This document shows positions 7,764 to 16,353 of a DNA stretch of 64,000 nucleotides, piece by piece (the first letter of the stretch is position 1; each line of letters begins with the position of its first letter). The translations under genes were made by a program, and so were the position numbers. Origin of the DNA: Streptomyces halstedii (lineage in GTDB: Bacteria; Actinomycetota; Actinomycetes; Streptomycetales; Streptomycetaceae); assembly GCA_000720535.1 (NCBI GenBank), contig JOAZ01000035.1, positions 1 to 64,000 on the forward strand, read 5' to 3'. The notes below the pieces were generated by a model, which ran no database searches, was not told where the DNA came from, and saw only the letters and a program-made list of their open reading frames with translations.

Positions 7764-9563
7764 TCAGGCGGCGAGCTGGGCGGCGTACCAGGTGAGGAGC
7801 TGGTCGACGGCCACGGTGACGGGCTTGAGGACGAGCTCGGCCTCGCCGTCGCGCCAAGCGCTGGAGATCTCGGCCAGGGAGGGTGTCGCGAGGGCCGTCA
7901 GGCCCGGCATGCGGGAGGCTGCGGCGAGGATCCGATCGGGGCCGGACTCCCACTGGTTGTGCTCGCGCAGGAGCAGGCGGCAGGCGAGCACGAGGTGCTT
8001 GTAGAGCTGCCGCAGTGCGGTCGGCCCCGCGTCGGCGCGCAGACGGCGCATGGTCAGGATGACCTGGGGGAGTTCCCGGACAGCGGCGAACGCCAGCTCG
8101 CCTCGGCTGATCGTCGGCAGTTCGAGGCTGGGTGCGGCATGCAGAACAGGGCTGCCCTGCTGGAGCTGGTGGAGGACGAACGCCAGGCGCGGGGTGAGGC
8201 GCCGGGCGGTCAGTTCGCCGGGGGTGACGAGGGTGGGGCCGAGGGAGGCCGCACCGCCGAGGGCGGTCCGGTACTGCTCCAGGGCCTCGTGTACCCGGCC
8301 GATGGCCTCGTGCTCGGCGATCACGAGGAGGTCCAGGTCGGACCAGCCGACGATCCAGCTGCACTCGCCGGGACTGCCGGTCAGTGCGGCGAGCCGTACG
8401 TCGGGGCCGTAGGCCCGCACCGCGTCGGTGAAGTCGGCCGTCGCCGAGGCTATGGCGGCAGGCAGTCCCAGCCCGTACGGAGTGGCCGCGCGCAGCGCCG
8501 TGGATGCTGGCGGGGCGGCGATGCGCCGGAGCCGGGCGCGGAGGGCGGCGATGCTGCCGGTGTTGTCGATGACGTGGTCGGCGAGCGCGGCGACCTGATG
8601 GGCGCCACGGCTCATCTTGATCTCGTCCTTAGCGGCTACGGCCTGGGCCGGAGTGCCGGACCGTTCGACGCGAACGGCGAAGGAGGCGTCCAGGTAGACG
8701 ATCTGGAGTGCGTCGCCCATGAGTCGCTTGAGCTCGGCGATCGAGGCGTCGTCGTGGACGGACTCGATGGTGAACAGCTCCGTGTCGACGTGCGCGTCCG
8801 CGAAACGGTTCAGCTCACCGAGCAGCAGCTCGGCCTGCCGACGGGGAGACAGGGCGTACGGGTCTGCGAGACCCTTGCGATGGGCCGCCTGCCGCAACAG
8901 GAAGCCGATCTTGAAGCGTTGCGCACCGCAGGTGCGCTGGACGAACTCGGCGCTGGTGCTCTTGCCGCACTCGCTCAGTCCACCGAAGGCGAGGACCCGG
9001 CGCAGCCGCCGACTCGGCTTGATCTCTGCGGGGGCGGCGTCGTCCCGGCCGTACAGCTTGAAGCGAGCCGGTACGGGAAGCCGGCGGCGGCCTGCGACGA
9101 CGTCGGAGACCAGCGCGTCGAGGGCGGCGCACAGTTCCTCCCGTTGGCCGTGGAGGGCGGGGACACGTCGTCGGGCCAACTCGTCCCGGGCAGCTGCCCG
9201 TTCGCTGTGCCAGATCCTCAGTGTCAGCACCGAGAGGCGGTCGACGACGGAGGCGAGCGTCTCGGTGTGCAGTGGTGCGTCGGCTCGGCCCGCGTCGGCC
9301 AGCGAACCGAGGACCTCGTCAGCCCGCTCGGCGAGCAAGTTCCGTTCGGCGTTGAGCTGGTCGATCTCCCGCTTGCAGTCGGCGACCTGGGCGGCGGAGA
9401 GTAAGGCGCCACGCACCCGGTCCTCGGTGTCCCACAGGCGCCCGTTGACGGTGTGGAGCCGGGTGATGGTGTCGTCCAGGCGGTTCCGGTCCTTGTCCGG
9501 GAGCGCTGCCACGGTGCGGGACAGCCTGGGTGGTAACACCAGGGGCGGGGAGTTCTGCGTCAT
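7764..9563 (-). CDS. DUF4254 / P-loop kinase / nucleotidyltransferase fusion
   Basis: 599 residues, apparently three domains. Residues about 15-165 are helical with LHTVNGRLWDTEDRVR, the DUF4254 signature. Residues 188-350 are an NMP- or dephospho-CoA-kinase-like P-loop domain with Walker A GGLSECGKST (194-203). Residues about 360-599 begin with a minimal nucleotidyltransferase motif (G396-S397 and SDLDLL 408-413), followed by a helical tail. In Bacteroidetes DUF4254 proteins sit with GT9 heptosyltransferases, and here too a GT9 gene is two genes away. Likely role: prepares or regulates an activated phosphorylated donor. It starts with a 4-bp overlap on the upstream kinase gene. Confidence 0.7.
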   Translation of the reverse strand: MTQNSPPLVLPPRLSRTVAALPDKDRNRLDDTITRLHTVNGRLWDTEDRVRGALLSAAQVADCKREIDQLNAERNLLAERADEVLGSLADAGRADAPLHTETLASVVDRLSVLTLRIWHSERAAARDELARRRVPALHGQREELCAALDALVSDVVAGRRRLPVPARFKLYGRDDAAPAEIKPSRRLRRVLAFGGLSECGKSTSAEFVQRTCGAQRFKIGFLLRQAAHRKGLADPYALSPRRQAELLLGELNRFADAHVDTELFTIESVHDDASIAELKRLMGDALQIVYLDASFAVRVERSGTPAQAVAAKDEIKMSRGAHQVAALADHVIDNTGSIAALRARLRRIAAPPASTALRAATPYGLGLPAAIASATADFTDAVRAYGPDVRLAALTGSPGECSWIVGWSDLDLLVIAEHEAIGRVHEALEQYRTALGGAASLGPTLVTPGELTARRLTPRLAFVLHQLQQGSPVLHAAPSLELPTISRGELAFAAVRELPQVILTMRRLRADAGPTALRQLYKHLVLACRLLLREHNQWESGPDRILAAASRMPGLTALATPSLAEISSAWRDGEAELVLKPVTVAVDQLLTWYAAQLAA

Positions 9564-10207
9564 CGGGGAATCCCGTCGGTGAGTCGGCTGAGGCCGAGGC
9601 GATCGAGCACGTCGCTGTGCACGGCGTCCAAGGAGCGGTTCTCGCAGTCGACGACGGCGGTGAACGCACCGTGGTCGACCTGGTGGAGCAGGACCGCGTG
9701 CAGCGTCTTCTGGTAGTCCGGGTAGATCCCGGTCCAGGGGCGGCCCTCGCGGGCGCTGGTGATGGCGTAGCTGCGTTCGGCGTCGGATGACGGGAGCAGG
9801 AGGATGGACGTCTCGGGTGTGGCGGCCCGCGGACCGGCGATTCCCGTCACGGTCCTGAACGCCTCGCCGACGGTCAGCCCGTCCTTGACCACGCAGGTCG
9901 CAGCGGCCACGGCGAGAAGCATGGGCAGGCCCCGGTCCAGCAGACCCGTTCGCCCGGTCTCGCGTGCGGCGGCCCGCTTGGCATGACCGGCGAGCAGCAT
10001 CTCGGTCAGCTCGACGGTCGTGGACGTCTCGAACCACCACCGGGCGTAGTCGCCGGCGGCCACCCGTGCCCAGGGCTCGGGATCGTGCTCGTGGACCGCG
10101 CCCAGCGGCTGGAAGGCGTTCCACCGTTCGGCCAGTCGCACCAAGTGGGTCGTCTTGCCCACGTTGTCAGGGCCGTTGAGGCTGACGAAGTCCGGGGCTC
10201 GCGTCAT
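9560..10207 (-). CDS. Thymidylate-kinase-like P-loop protein
   Basis: 215 residues with Walker A GPDNVGKTT near the N-terminus and a DRG motif (LLDRGLPML), as in dTMP kinases; a lid-like basic region follows (SAREGRPW). Sequence around the substrate site is unlike housekeeping Tmk, so it may phosphorylate another nucleotide or sugar. It lies 3 bp downstream of the Nudix gene and overlaps the fusion gene by 4 bp, placing it early in the operon. Confidence 0.72.
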   Translation of the reverse strand: MTRAPDFVSLNGPDNVGKTTHLVRLAERWNAFQPLGAVHEHDPEPWARVAAGDYARWWFETSTTVELTEMLLAGHAKRAAARETGRTGLLDRGLPMLLAVAAATCVVKDGLTVGEAFRTVTGIAGPRAATPETSILLLPSSDAERSYAITSAREGRPWTGIYPDYQKTLHAVLLHQVDHGAFTAVVDCENRSLDAVHSDVLDRLGLSRLTDGIPR

Positions 10208-10210
10208 CGC

Positions 10211-10678
10211 TCACGCCTCGCGGATCGGGGTGATGAGGACGGAGGTGATCGCGTACGTGTTGGCGGCGATGAACTCGGCGAGCTCCGGGGGCATCAGGTT
10301 CAGTTCGCGGACCGCCTCGCCGGTGAACGGGACGCGTACCACCTCGTACTCACCCCGTTCCGGCTTCGCGAACTCCGTTCCTGTACGCGCGGCCAGGTCC
10401 ATCGACTCCAGGCGCGCGGCGAAGATGTGCTGGACGCCGACGCCGCCCTCCAACTGGTCGGTGATCAGGTGGACCAGTTCGGCGCGCGCCAGCTTGCCGC
10501 CGAGCTCCTCGAACACCTCGCGGTGCAGAGCCGACTCGATGGTCGCGTCGTCCGCCTCGACCCCTCCGCCGACCGTCACCCAGTACGGCTCCCTGCCCGG
10601 CTTGGTGCGCTTGATCAGGACCAGTTCGTCGCCGTCGAGGAGGATGGCGCGGGCGTTGCGCTTGACGATGTCGGTCAT
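10211..10678 (-). CDS. Nudix hydrolase, first gene of the minus operon
   Basis: 155 residues with a Nudix box GGVEADDATIESALHREV followed by FEELGG. The REVFEELG core is intact, but the Glu that usually follows GX5 is Ala, with Asp residues next to it. Nudix enzymes hydrolyse nucleoside diphosphates linked to another group. The start is ATG 10678 with AAGGAG about 8 nt upstream. It is the promoter-proximal gene of the eight-gene minus operon, divergent from the XRE regulator. Confidence 0.82.
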   Translation of the reverse strand: MTDIVKRNARAILLDGDELVLIKRTKPGREPYWVTVGGGVEADDATIESALHREVFEELGGKLARAELVHLITDQLEGGVGVQHIFAARLESMDLAARTGTEFAKPERGEYEVVRVPFTGEAVRELNLMPPELAEFIAANTYAITSVLITPIREA

Positions 10679-10887
10679 GCCGGTGCTCCTTCTGGTGGTG
10701 GTACAGGAGAGAACGGTGGAGAGGCCGCCTGGCAGTGGCCGGCCCCGACGCGGTGGATTCAGCATGGAGCAAGACGGTTACGAAGTGTGATGTACGGGCG
10801 CTGCAGCAATGCCGCAGCACTGCTGAACAAGGCTGGCTACGCTGGTCGTTCGGTCGTTCCACCGGGTGACGGACAGGGGGTGCCACG
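10679..10887. promoter_or_regulatory. Divergent promoter region of the metabolic cluster
   Basis: A 209-bp intergenic stretch separates the minus operon (Nudix first) from the plus-strand XRE regulator. It must hold the promoters of both arms, and the adjacent XRE protein is the obvious candidate regulator. I see no strong palindrome; the -10/-35 elements cannot be assigned confidently. Confidence 0.45.
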
Positions 10888-12021
10888 GTGGTCACGGTGC
10901 AGAGATGGTCCGGCCGGGAAGCCCGGCTGCTACGCGACGCCCTGCGCATGAGCCTGCGGGACTTCGCCGCGTACCTGGGGGTCAGCGACCGCACCGTGTC
11001 GAACTGGGAGGCAGGCGGCGCCGGCTACCAGCCTCGCGCCGAGTCTCAGGGCATTCTCGACACCGCGCTCGGTCGCGCACCCGACGACGCGAGAACCCGG
11101 TTCGCGGAAGCGCTGGGAACGAGTGACGTGGCTGCACCTGTGCCAGGGCGGATAGAAGTCGACTCCCACAAGTTCCTGCCGGTCTTCATCGGTGTCGAGC
11201 ACGCCGGCCGGCTCCGGGAGCATCTGACACCGAGCGAGGGCGCTCAGTGGCTGGAGTCCTCCTCGGCCCGACTGGACCACCCCGAGGCGCAGAGCTGTGT
11301 CCTGCACGTCTTCGCATGCGGGGTAGCCGTCTTCCACCTTGTCCAGCCGCACGAACCTGCCGCGCTGACCGACCTGGCCGTCTGGCGCTACCGCTCCTAC
11401 GCGTCCGACCTTCCCTGGGCCCGGGACAAGATCCGCGAACTCCTCGAAGGGGACCACACCGGGGCCCCCAACCCCGAATACGTCCTTTCCCTCTACTGCC
11501 TCACCTCCGGCCCGTGGTCCGGAGACGCTTACGACACCGCGCTGCGCCTGCTCTCCACTCCCTCGGTTCTCGTCGATCGCGGGGCACCGGGTGGTCCCGC
11601 GCCCCTGGCCTGCACGGTCGAGGAGTCGCTTCTTGCCACCGGCTTCGACCACCCGGACATCGTTTCCTTCGGTGTACGGGGAGTGTCCACCGCCTACGCC
11701 GGCTGGTCCGGCGTCGCCTACGCCTCCCACTCCAGCGAGCGCAGCCTCACCACCGACGAGCTGGTCGCCTGCGAGCTGACCGTCCAGGCCCTGTGGTGTT
11801 TCACCCGCCACATCCAGCAGATGGTCGAGGACGGCCAGGACCCCTCCATGCCGGAGCGGTACGGCTGGCGATTCCTGCGCGCCGCCGCCTCCCGGCTCAC
11901 CACCGCCCGTGCTCAGGAGACCGCGCAACACGTCCTGATGCGGGAGGCCATCATGAAGACCAGCGGATTGGCCGAACGGCTGCGCACCGCGCAGGAGGCT
12001 CTGCGCGAGAGCGCCGGCTGA
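10888..12021 (+). CDS. XRE-family regulator with large C-terminal domain
   Basis: 377 residues. The N-terminal HTH (residues about 8-60) has the typical SLRDFAAYLGVSDRTVSNWE helix-turn-helix. The remainder (about 300 residues) resembles the long helical C-terminal region of Streptomyces XRE regulators, with no named domain. The start is GTG with a GGGGG-rich RBS. It heads the plus-strand arm and stands back to back with the eight-gene minus operon, so it is the likely controller of both arms. Confidence 0.8.
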   Translation: MVTVQRWSGREARLLRDALRMSLRDFAAYLGVSDRTVSNWEAGGAGYQPRAESQGILDTALGRAPDDARTRFAEALGTSDVAAPVPGRIEVDSHKFLPVFIGVEHAGRLREHLTPSEGAQWLESSSARLDHPEAQSCVLHVFACGVAVFHLVQPHEPAALTDLAVWRYRSYASDLPWARDKIRELLEGDHTGAPNPEYVLSLYCLTSGPWSGDAYDTALRLLSTPSVLVDRGAPGGPAPLACTVEESLLATGFDHPDIVSFGVRGVSTAYAGWSGVAYASHSSERSLTTDELVACELTVQALWCFTRHIQQMVEDGQDPSMPERYGWRFLRAAASRLTTARAQETAQHVLMREAIMKTSGLAERLRTAQEALRESAG

Positions 12022-12043
12022 GAACGGGCAGGAGTGAGAGCCG

Positions 12044-12613
12044 ATGGACATCAGCAGCGCCGCACTGGTCGTGATCGACATGCAGAACGGCTTCGTGAAC
12101 CACCACAGTCGCCACGTCGTGCCCACAGTCGCCGACCTTGTCGCCAGATGGTCCGCCGCCGGGCGCCCTGTCGTCTTCACCCGGTACTTCAACTATCCCG
12201 ACAGCCCTTACGAGCGCTTCTTCCAATGGAGCCGGCTCCAGGAACCACCCGAGACCGACATCGTTCCCGAGCTCGCCGAGGCGGCGCGCCACGCGCACGC
12301 AGGCGTCGACAAGACCGGATACACGCTCTTCACACCCGAGGCCACGGAACTGATTCGCCGGGCCGGCTGGACCGACCTGGTCTTCTGCGGAATCGCCACC
12401 GAGAGTTGCGTTCTGAAGTCCGCCGCCGACGCCTTCGAGCACGGATACGCACCCTGGATCGTCACGGACGCCTGCGCCAGCGACGCCGGCCCGGCCGTCC
12501 ACGACGCCGGTCTGCTCGTAGCTCGGCGCCTGATCGGAACAGGCCAACTCGTCAACGCCGAGCATGTGATGGGGCAACTCGATACGCGTGTGGCCGACCC
12601 GGTGCTGGAATAG
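12044..12613 (+). CDS. Isochorismatase-like cysteine hydrolase
   Basis: 189 residues with the isochorismatase-superfamily triad pattern: Asp in VIDMQNGF near the N-terminus, Lys in DKTGYTLF, and Cys in GIATESCVLKSA. Members hydrolyse nicotinamide, isochorismate, N-carbamoyl compounds and similar amides or enol ethers. It lies 22 bp after the regulator gene and 4 bp before the FAD oxidoreductase, in an operon with them. Specific substrate unknown. Confidence 0.83.
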   Translation: MDISSAALVVIDMQNGFVNHHSRHVVPTVADLVARWSAAGRPVVFTRYFNYPDSPYERFFQWSRLQEPPETDIVPELAEAARHAHAGVDKTGYTLFTPEATELIRRAGWTDLVFCGIATESCVLKSAADAFEHGYAPWIVTDACASDAGPAVHDAGLLVARRLIGTGQLVNAEHVMGQLDTRVADPVLE

Positions 12614-12617
12614 CCTC

Positions 12618-13532
12618 ATGGCCGACACACCGCTCGACACCGACCTGATCATCATCGGCGGAGGGCCGGCCGGCTGCGCCGCCGCCCGTATGGCCGCCGG
12701 CGTGGGCATGCGCTCGGTCCTGGTCGAGCCGGACCGGCTGTGCCGCAATCTCTACCGGATCCCGGCCCTGAACAACGTCCTCGGCGGCCACACCAACGGC
12801 CCCGACCTGGCCGACGCCATCGTGGCGGAGCTGAAGGGCACCGAGCTGTGCCGCCTCGAACTCGGCAGGCGTGTCACTGAACTCCGGGCCGATGACGACC
12901 GGGTGACCGTCACGGTCGACACCGGTGCGCGTCTCACGGCTCCGTACGCTGTCGTCGCCACCGGCGTCGGCCCCCTCCAGCCCCACGACGTCACCTGGAT
13001 CACCGCCCCCAGCGGCCGTGTCCTGCCCCCGCTCTGGGAGGCCGAAGCCGACGACGCTCAGGGGCGCACCCTCCTCGTCCTGGGCGGCGACCGCCCGATC
13101 GGCACGTTCCTGCGCGCCCACCCGACCACAGACACCCGCCTGCTCGTGGTGTACCCGGCAGCCGACGCGTACAAGATCGAGGAGATCCGGGACGATCCCC
13201 GCGTCGCCCTCGTTCCCGTCGAACACCTGACGCTGCAGGCCGAAGAGGGCACCCCGGTGTCGGCGGAGGCAGTGGGCCAGGACGGCACGCGGCGGACGAT
13301 CACAGCGGATTCGGCCTACCTCAGCATCGGCAACGCCCCGACCGCCCCGCCCGGCGATCTGACCCGGGGTTCGGACGGATACTGCCCGCCGACCGACCAG
13401 CACCCCCGCGTCATCGTGGCCGGCGACCTCCGCTCCGCCCGCTTCCAACGGATCATGACCGCCCTGGGATCAGGCAGCGAGGCCGCACTGCACGCCTACT
13501 ACGCGGCCAGGGACGTGCCCACCAAGGGCTGA
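12618..13532 (+). CDS. FAD-dependent oxidoreductase (thioredoxin-reductase-like fold)
   Basis: 304 residues with an N-terminal FAD Rossmann motif GGGPAGCAAARMA and a C-terminal FAD segment VIVAGDLRSARF, matching the thioredoxin-reductase-like two-dinucleotide fold. The redox CxxC of true thioredoxin reductases is absent (PSGRVLPPLWEAEADD), so it more likely oxidises or reduces a small molecule. The usual second GxGxxG segment is replaced by VLGGDRPIG. The start is ATG 12618, 5 bp after the isochorismatase stop. Confidence 0.78.
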   Translation: MADTPLDTDLIIIGGGPAGCAAARMAAGVGMRSVLVEPDRLCRNLYRIPALNNVLGGHTNGPDLADAIVAELKGTELCRLELGRRVTELRADDDRVTVTVDTGARLTAPYAVVATGVGPLQPHDVTWITAPSGRVLPPLWEAEADDAQGRTLLVLGGDRPIGTFLRAHPTTDTRLLVVYPAADAYKIEEIRDDPRVALVPVEHLTLQAEEGTPVSAEAVGQDGTRRTITADSAYLSIGNAPTAPPGDLTRGSDGYCPPTDQHPRVIVAGDLRSARFQRIMTALGSGSEAALHAYYAARDVPTKG

Positions 13533-13584
13533 GACCACAGCGGTGGGATACGCGCGACGACCTACGCACTCGGGAAGGAATCTC

Positions 13585-13989
13585 ATGACCACTGAGGTCA
13601 AGCCGGCGGTCGCCGCCGCCGTCGTCGTGCAGGACGGGCGGGTGCTGCTTGTGCGACGGCGCGTGTCGGAGGGCGCGCTTTCGTGGCAGTTCCCGGCAGG
13701 GAAGATCGAATCCGGCGAGAGTGCGGGGGAGGCGGCGGCGCGCGAGGCCCGGGAGGAGACCGGGCTGCTGGTGACTCCCCAGATCGTGCTCGGGCAACGG
13801 GTTCACCCCATGACCGGCTGGGAGATCCACTACATCGCGTGTAGACGCTCTGGCGGCGAAGCGGGCATCGCGAGTCCGGACGAGGTAGCAGGTCTGGCTT
13901 GGGTCGCGCACGGCGAGATCCCGCACTACGTGCCCTCCGGACTGTTCAAGCCGGTACGGGACTATCTCGATGAGGCTCTACTCTCGTGA
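13585..13989 (+). CDS. Nudix hydrolase (MutT-like)
   Basis: 134 residues with a complete Nudix box: GKIESGESAGEAAAREAR followed by EETGLL. The start is ATG 13585 with GGGAAGGAA 4-5 nt upstream, so the longer in-frame extension to 13543 is unlikely. It follows the FAD oxidoreductase by 52 bp as the last gene of the plus arm. It may clean up or activate a nucleotide intermediate; small MutT-like genes are also common passengers in actinomycete elements. Confidence 0.85.
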   Translation: MTTEVKPAVAAAVVVQDGRVLLVRRRVSEGALSWQFPAGKIESGESAGEAAAREAREETGLLVTPQIVLGQRVHPMTGWEIHYIACRRSGGEAGIASPDEVAGLAWVAHGEIPHYVPSGLFKPVRDYLDEALLS

Positions 13990-14099
13990 TCCGGGCCAAG
14001 CCGGACACCGTCCCTTCGGGGTATATCCAGCTCGGGATCGCTGAGGCCAGCGCATTCCGTGCCGGCACCCAAGGGGCTGAGGCGTGTCAAGCCTGGTGA

Positions 14100-14255
14100 T
14101 CAAGGCTTGCGCAAGGGAGCGTGCTTCTGGTCCGAGCCGTCGAGAACGTCGCGGGCATAGGGGGTGTCGGGTCGGGCGGCGAGATCCTGGACAGCGGCCC
14201 ACTTCTCGGCGATGAGGTGTAAGAGAACGGTGCTCGAATCTGAGTCCTGGCACAC
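14100..14255 (-). CDS. Small ORF downstream of DUF3800 gene
   Basis: A 51-codon minus-strand frame (GTG start at 14255) encodes a peptide with ordered coding-like sequence, including LLHLIAEKWAAVQDLAARP and YARDVLDGSD, and ends just before a CAAGCC/GGCTTG hairpin. The frame stays open upstream into the end of the DUF3800 gene, so it may be the remnant of a larger gene rather than a complete small protein. No family recognised. Confidence 0.35.
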   Translation of the reverse strand: MCQDSDSSTVLLHLIAEKWAAVQDLAARPDTPYARDVLDGSDQKHAPLRKP

Positions 14256-14274
14256 TGCGTTCCGGGCGGACAGC

Positions 14275-15276
14275 TCAGTTCCCCGGCACAGACGGCCAGA
14301 TCGCTTCGATCACCCAAGGCCGCACCACGTTCTCCAAGTCCTGCGCGAACCGATCACCGCCGCCCACCGCCAAGTGAGCCGCCCACTGCCGCACCGCGCC
14401 GGCTGCCCAGTCCGCCAACTGAAGTTGCGGATGGGCCTTGCTGTCCGCGAATTCGATCTGAGTGGCAGCAGGCCGACTGAGGCGCCCCGGACGTGCCGGG
14501 TCCGGGAGAAGGTGCGCGTCACGCAGCGTCGTTGCGTGACGGTCGATCACCTTCGACACATCGTGGACGAGGCGGAACTGGCCGAGGGACTCGCGGTAGC
14601 TGACGCACAGGCAGTAGATCGAGGTCACAGCCGGATCGAGTAGATCGCGCTGCCCGCCGGCCGCCAGGTCAACTGCGGTCTCATCGGCCACGCTCCGGCA
14701 GTACTCCAGCAGCTCTATCTGCTCGGCGAAGTCGCTGTACTGAACCGGGATCGACTTCTTGTACGCGGCCACAGCCGCAAACAGGCCGTCGGTCGAGAGA
14801 CGCTGACGTACCCAGTCAACGAAAGCCTGCTGCATCTGGCGATAAGCCACAGCACCCCCGAGAACGGGCCCACACGTGTGCAGGAGTTGCGCCAGAGCCA
14901 ATGCCTGCTTGTCCTCGTACAGGTTGAATCCATCCGCGTACGCCAGCGGCTCGACGAGAACGTCGACCAGCTTGGTCATCACCATGAACGGCTTGTGTAC
15001 CAGTGAGCTGCGGATGCTCCCCTCAGGTAGTTGCTCGAAGGCTCGCATCAGCGCCTTCCGCCCCCGTGACGAGCGGGCGAGGGAGCCGTACTTGGGCTCT
15101 CCCTGGGTCGGTGGAAGTTGGGCACGGACCTCGTCCACGATGGACATGGCCAGCTCGTCGGGAAGGTGGACCCCAGCCACCGTGAACACGGGCTGATCAG
15201 GGTCAAGGAGGTTCTGCCCTGAATTCGAGGACTCGTCCGCGTAGACGACAGGGGGCGAGGCGAGGGGGGCATTCAT
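14275..15276 (-). CDS. DUF3800 domain protein
   Basis: 333 residues. The N-terminal VVYADESSNSGQNL and FTVAGV match the DUF3800 family, a predicted RNase H-like fold with a conserved DES motif often found on mobile elements and near defence genes. The C-terminal segment keeps acidic residues (QLQLADWAAGAVRQW) also typical of the family. The start at ATG 15276 puts the DES motif about residue 13. It ends at the putative small ORF and begins beside a broken TadA fragment. Function unknown. Confidence 0.7.
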   Translation of the reverse strand: MNAPLASPPVVYADESSNSGQNLLDPDQPVFTVAGVHLPDELAMSIVDEVRAQLPPTQGEPKYGSLARSSRGRKALMRAFEQLPEGSIRSSLVHKPFMVMTKLVDVLVEPLAYADGFNLYEDKQALALAQLLHTCGPVLGGAVAYRQMQQAFVDWVRQRLSTDGLFAAVAAYKKSIPVQYSDFAEQIELLEYCRSVADETAVDLAAGGQRDLLDPAVTSIYCLCVSYRESLGQFRLVHDVSKVIDRHATTLRDAHLLPDPARPGRLSRPAATQIEFADSKAHPQLQLADWAAGAVRQWAAHLAVGGGDRFAQDLENVVRPWVIEAIWPSVPGN

Positions 15277-15344
15277 TTCTGGAGCATGCCGGGAGGCAAC
15301 CGAGAAGGCCACCGGTTTCGAGTCAACGCCCGCCTGGACCTGCG

Positions 15345-15603
15345 CCACGATCTCTCCAGCCTGCTGGGCGCGGTCGGCGTGAACGAGCGGATCGTGCTCG
15401 CCGAGGACTCCGACCGGACCATCCGCATGTGGTCCGCCTGGAGTCCCGCCCGGCCAACCAGGAAGGCGCGGGCCGCTGACGTTACGCGACCTCGTGCGGC
15501 AGGCGCTGCGCATGAGACCCGACCGGCTGGTGGTCGGCGAGGTGCGCGGAGCTGAAGTCACCGAGCTGCTGGCCGCTTTGAACACCGGACGCGAAGGCGG
15601 GTG
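15345..15603 (+). pseudogene. Remnant of a TadA/VirB11-family ATPase gene
   Basis: Conceptual translation in three successive frames gives fragments of the secretion ATPase TadA (CpaF): NERIVLAED, then HVVRLESRPANQEGAG, then LTLRDLVRQALRMRPDRLVV and the GEVRGAE Walker-B region ending at LNTGREGGC. At least two frameshifts break it, the Walker A part is missing, and TadA similarity stops abruptly at about 15603. It is therefore a non-functional leftover of DNA that once belonged to a Tad-type or integrated locus. Confidence 0.75.
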
Positions 15604-15682
15604 CCTGGCTAAACATACATGCGTCCACCTCGTTGTAAGCGAAGTCGCACGCGATGGGGCCGTGCGCTCCTATCCTCCAACG

Positions 15683-16177
15683 ATGGAGTGGAGTTCAGTC
15701 GTCAGCACGGTGACAGGCGCGGTGATCGGCGTGGGGGCCACGTGGCTAGCCGACCGGTCCAGGTGGAGCCGAGAACAGGGTGTCAATCGCACCAATGTCA
15801 GGCGCGAGCTGTACGCCGCCTACCTTGCAGCGGTGGCGCAGACGTGGAACGAGATACACGCCGCAACGATCAACAGCACGGAGCCTTGGCCGGAGCGTGC
15901 CAGTCAGGCAGCGCACGCCTATAGGAACGGCGGCATGTACGAACTGCGATACCAAGTGTCCATCACCGCTCCACCTGAGATTGTCGCGCTATCTGACACG
16001 GTGCTGCGTGGCATGCGCGATCTCGTAGAAAGCTTGGTTGCTGGACAGACTTATGACAGCTGGGCCGAGCTCAAAGAGGCCAACCGTGCATGGTTCGAAG
16101 CCTTCGACACGATGTGGGGCAAGATGCGCCTTGACCTTGACCCCGCGTCGCTGCCCCTCCCTCCTTCCGCTCCGTAG
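15683..16177 (+). CDS. Hypothetical protein with N-terminal TM helix
   Basis: 164 residues. A single hydrophobic segment (about residues 6-22) precedes a largely helical soluble domain with many Glu, Arg and Trp residues. The reading frame runs upstream through the TadA remnant, so the start is uncertain; I use ATG 15683, which begins just before the TM helix, though its RBS is poor. No family recognised. Small one-TM helical proteins of this kind are frequent in actinomycete elements. Confidence 0.5.
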   Translation: MEWSSVVSTVTGAVIGVGATWLADRSRWSREQGVNRTNVRRELYAAYLAAVAQTWNEIHAATINSTEPWPERASQAAHAYRNGGMYELRYQVSITAPPEIVALSDTVLRGMRDLVESLVAGQTYDSWAELKEANRAWFEAFDTMWGKMRLDLDPASLPLPPSAP

Positions 16178-16353
16178 TGTTGGTCCGATGCGCTGAGCGC
16201 GGTGCTTTCCGCTCCGCTCGGAATCTCACCAACGGATGCGTTCCGCGTCTCCGCCAACACACATCGAGCAGGGACGCTTAAAAGGCTTGTCTTGACCGCT
16301 GGATAGCTTCCCGTCTCTTCTGTGTGCTCCATGTCCGTACGACTGCAAGGAGT

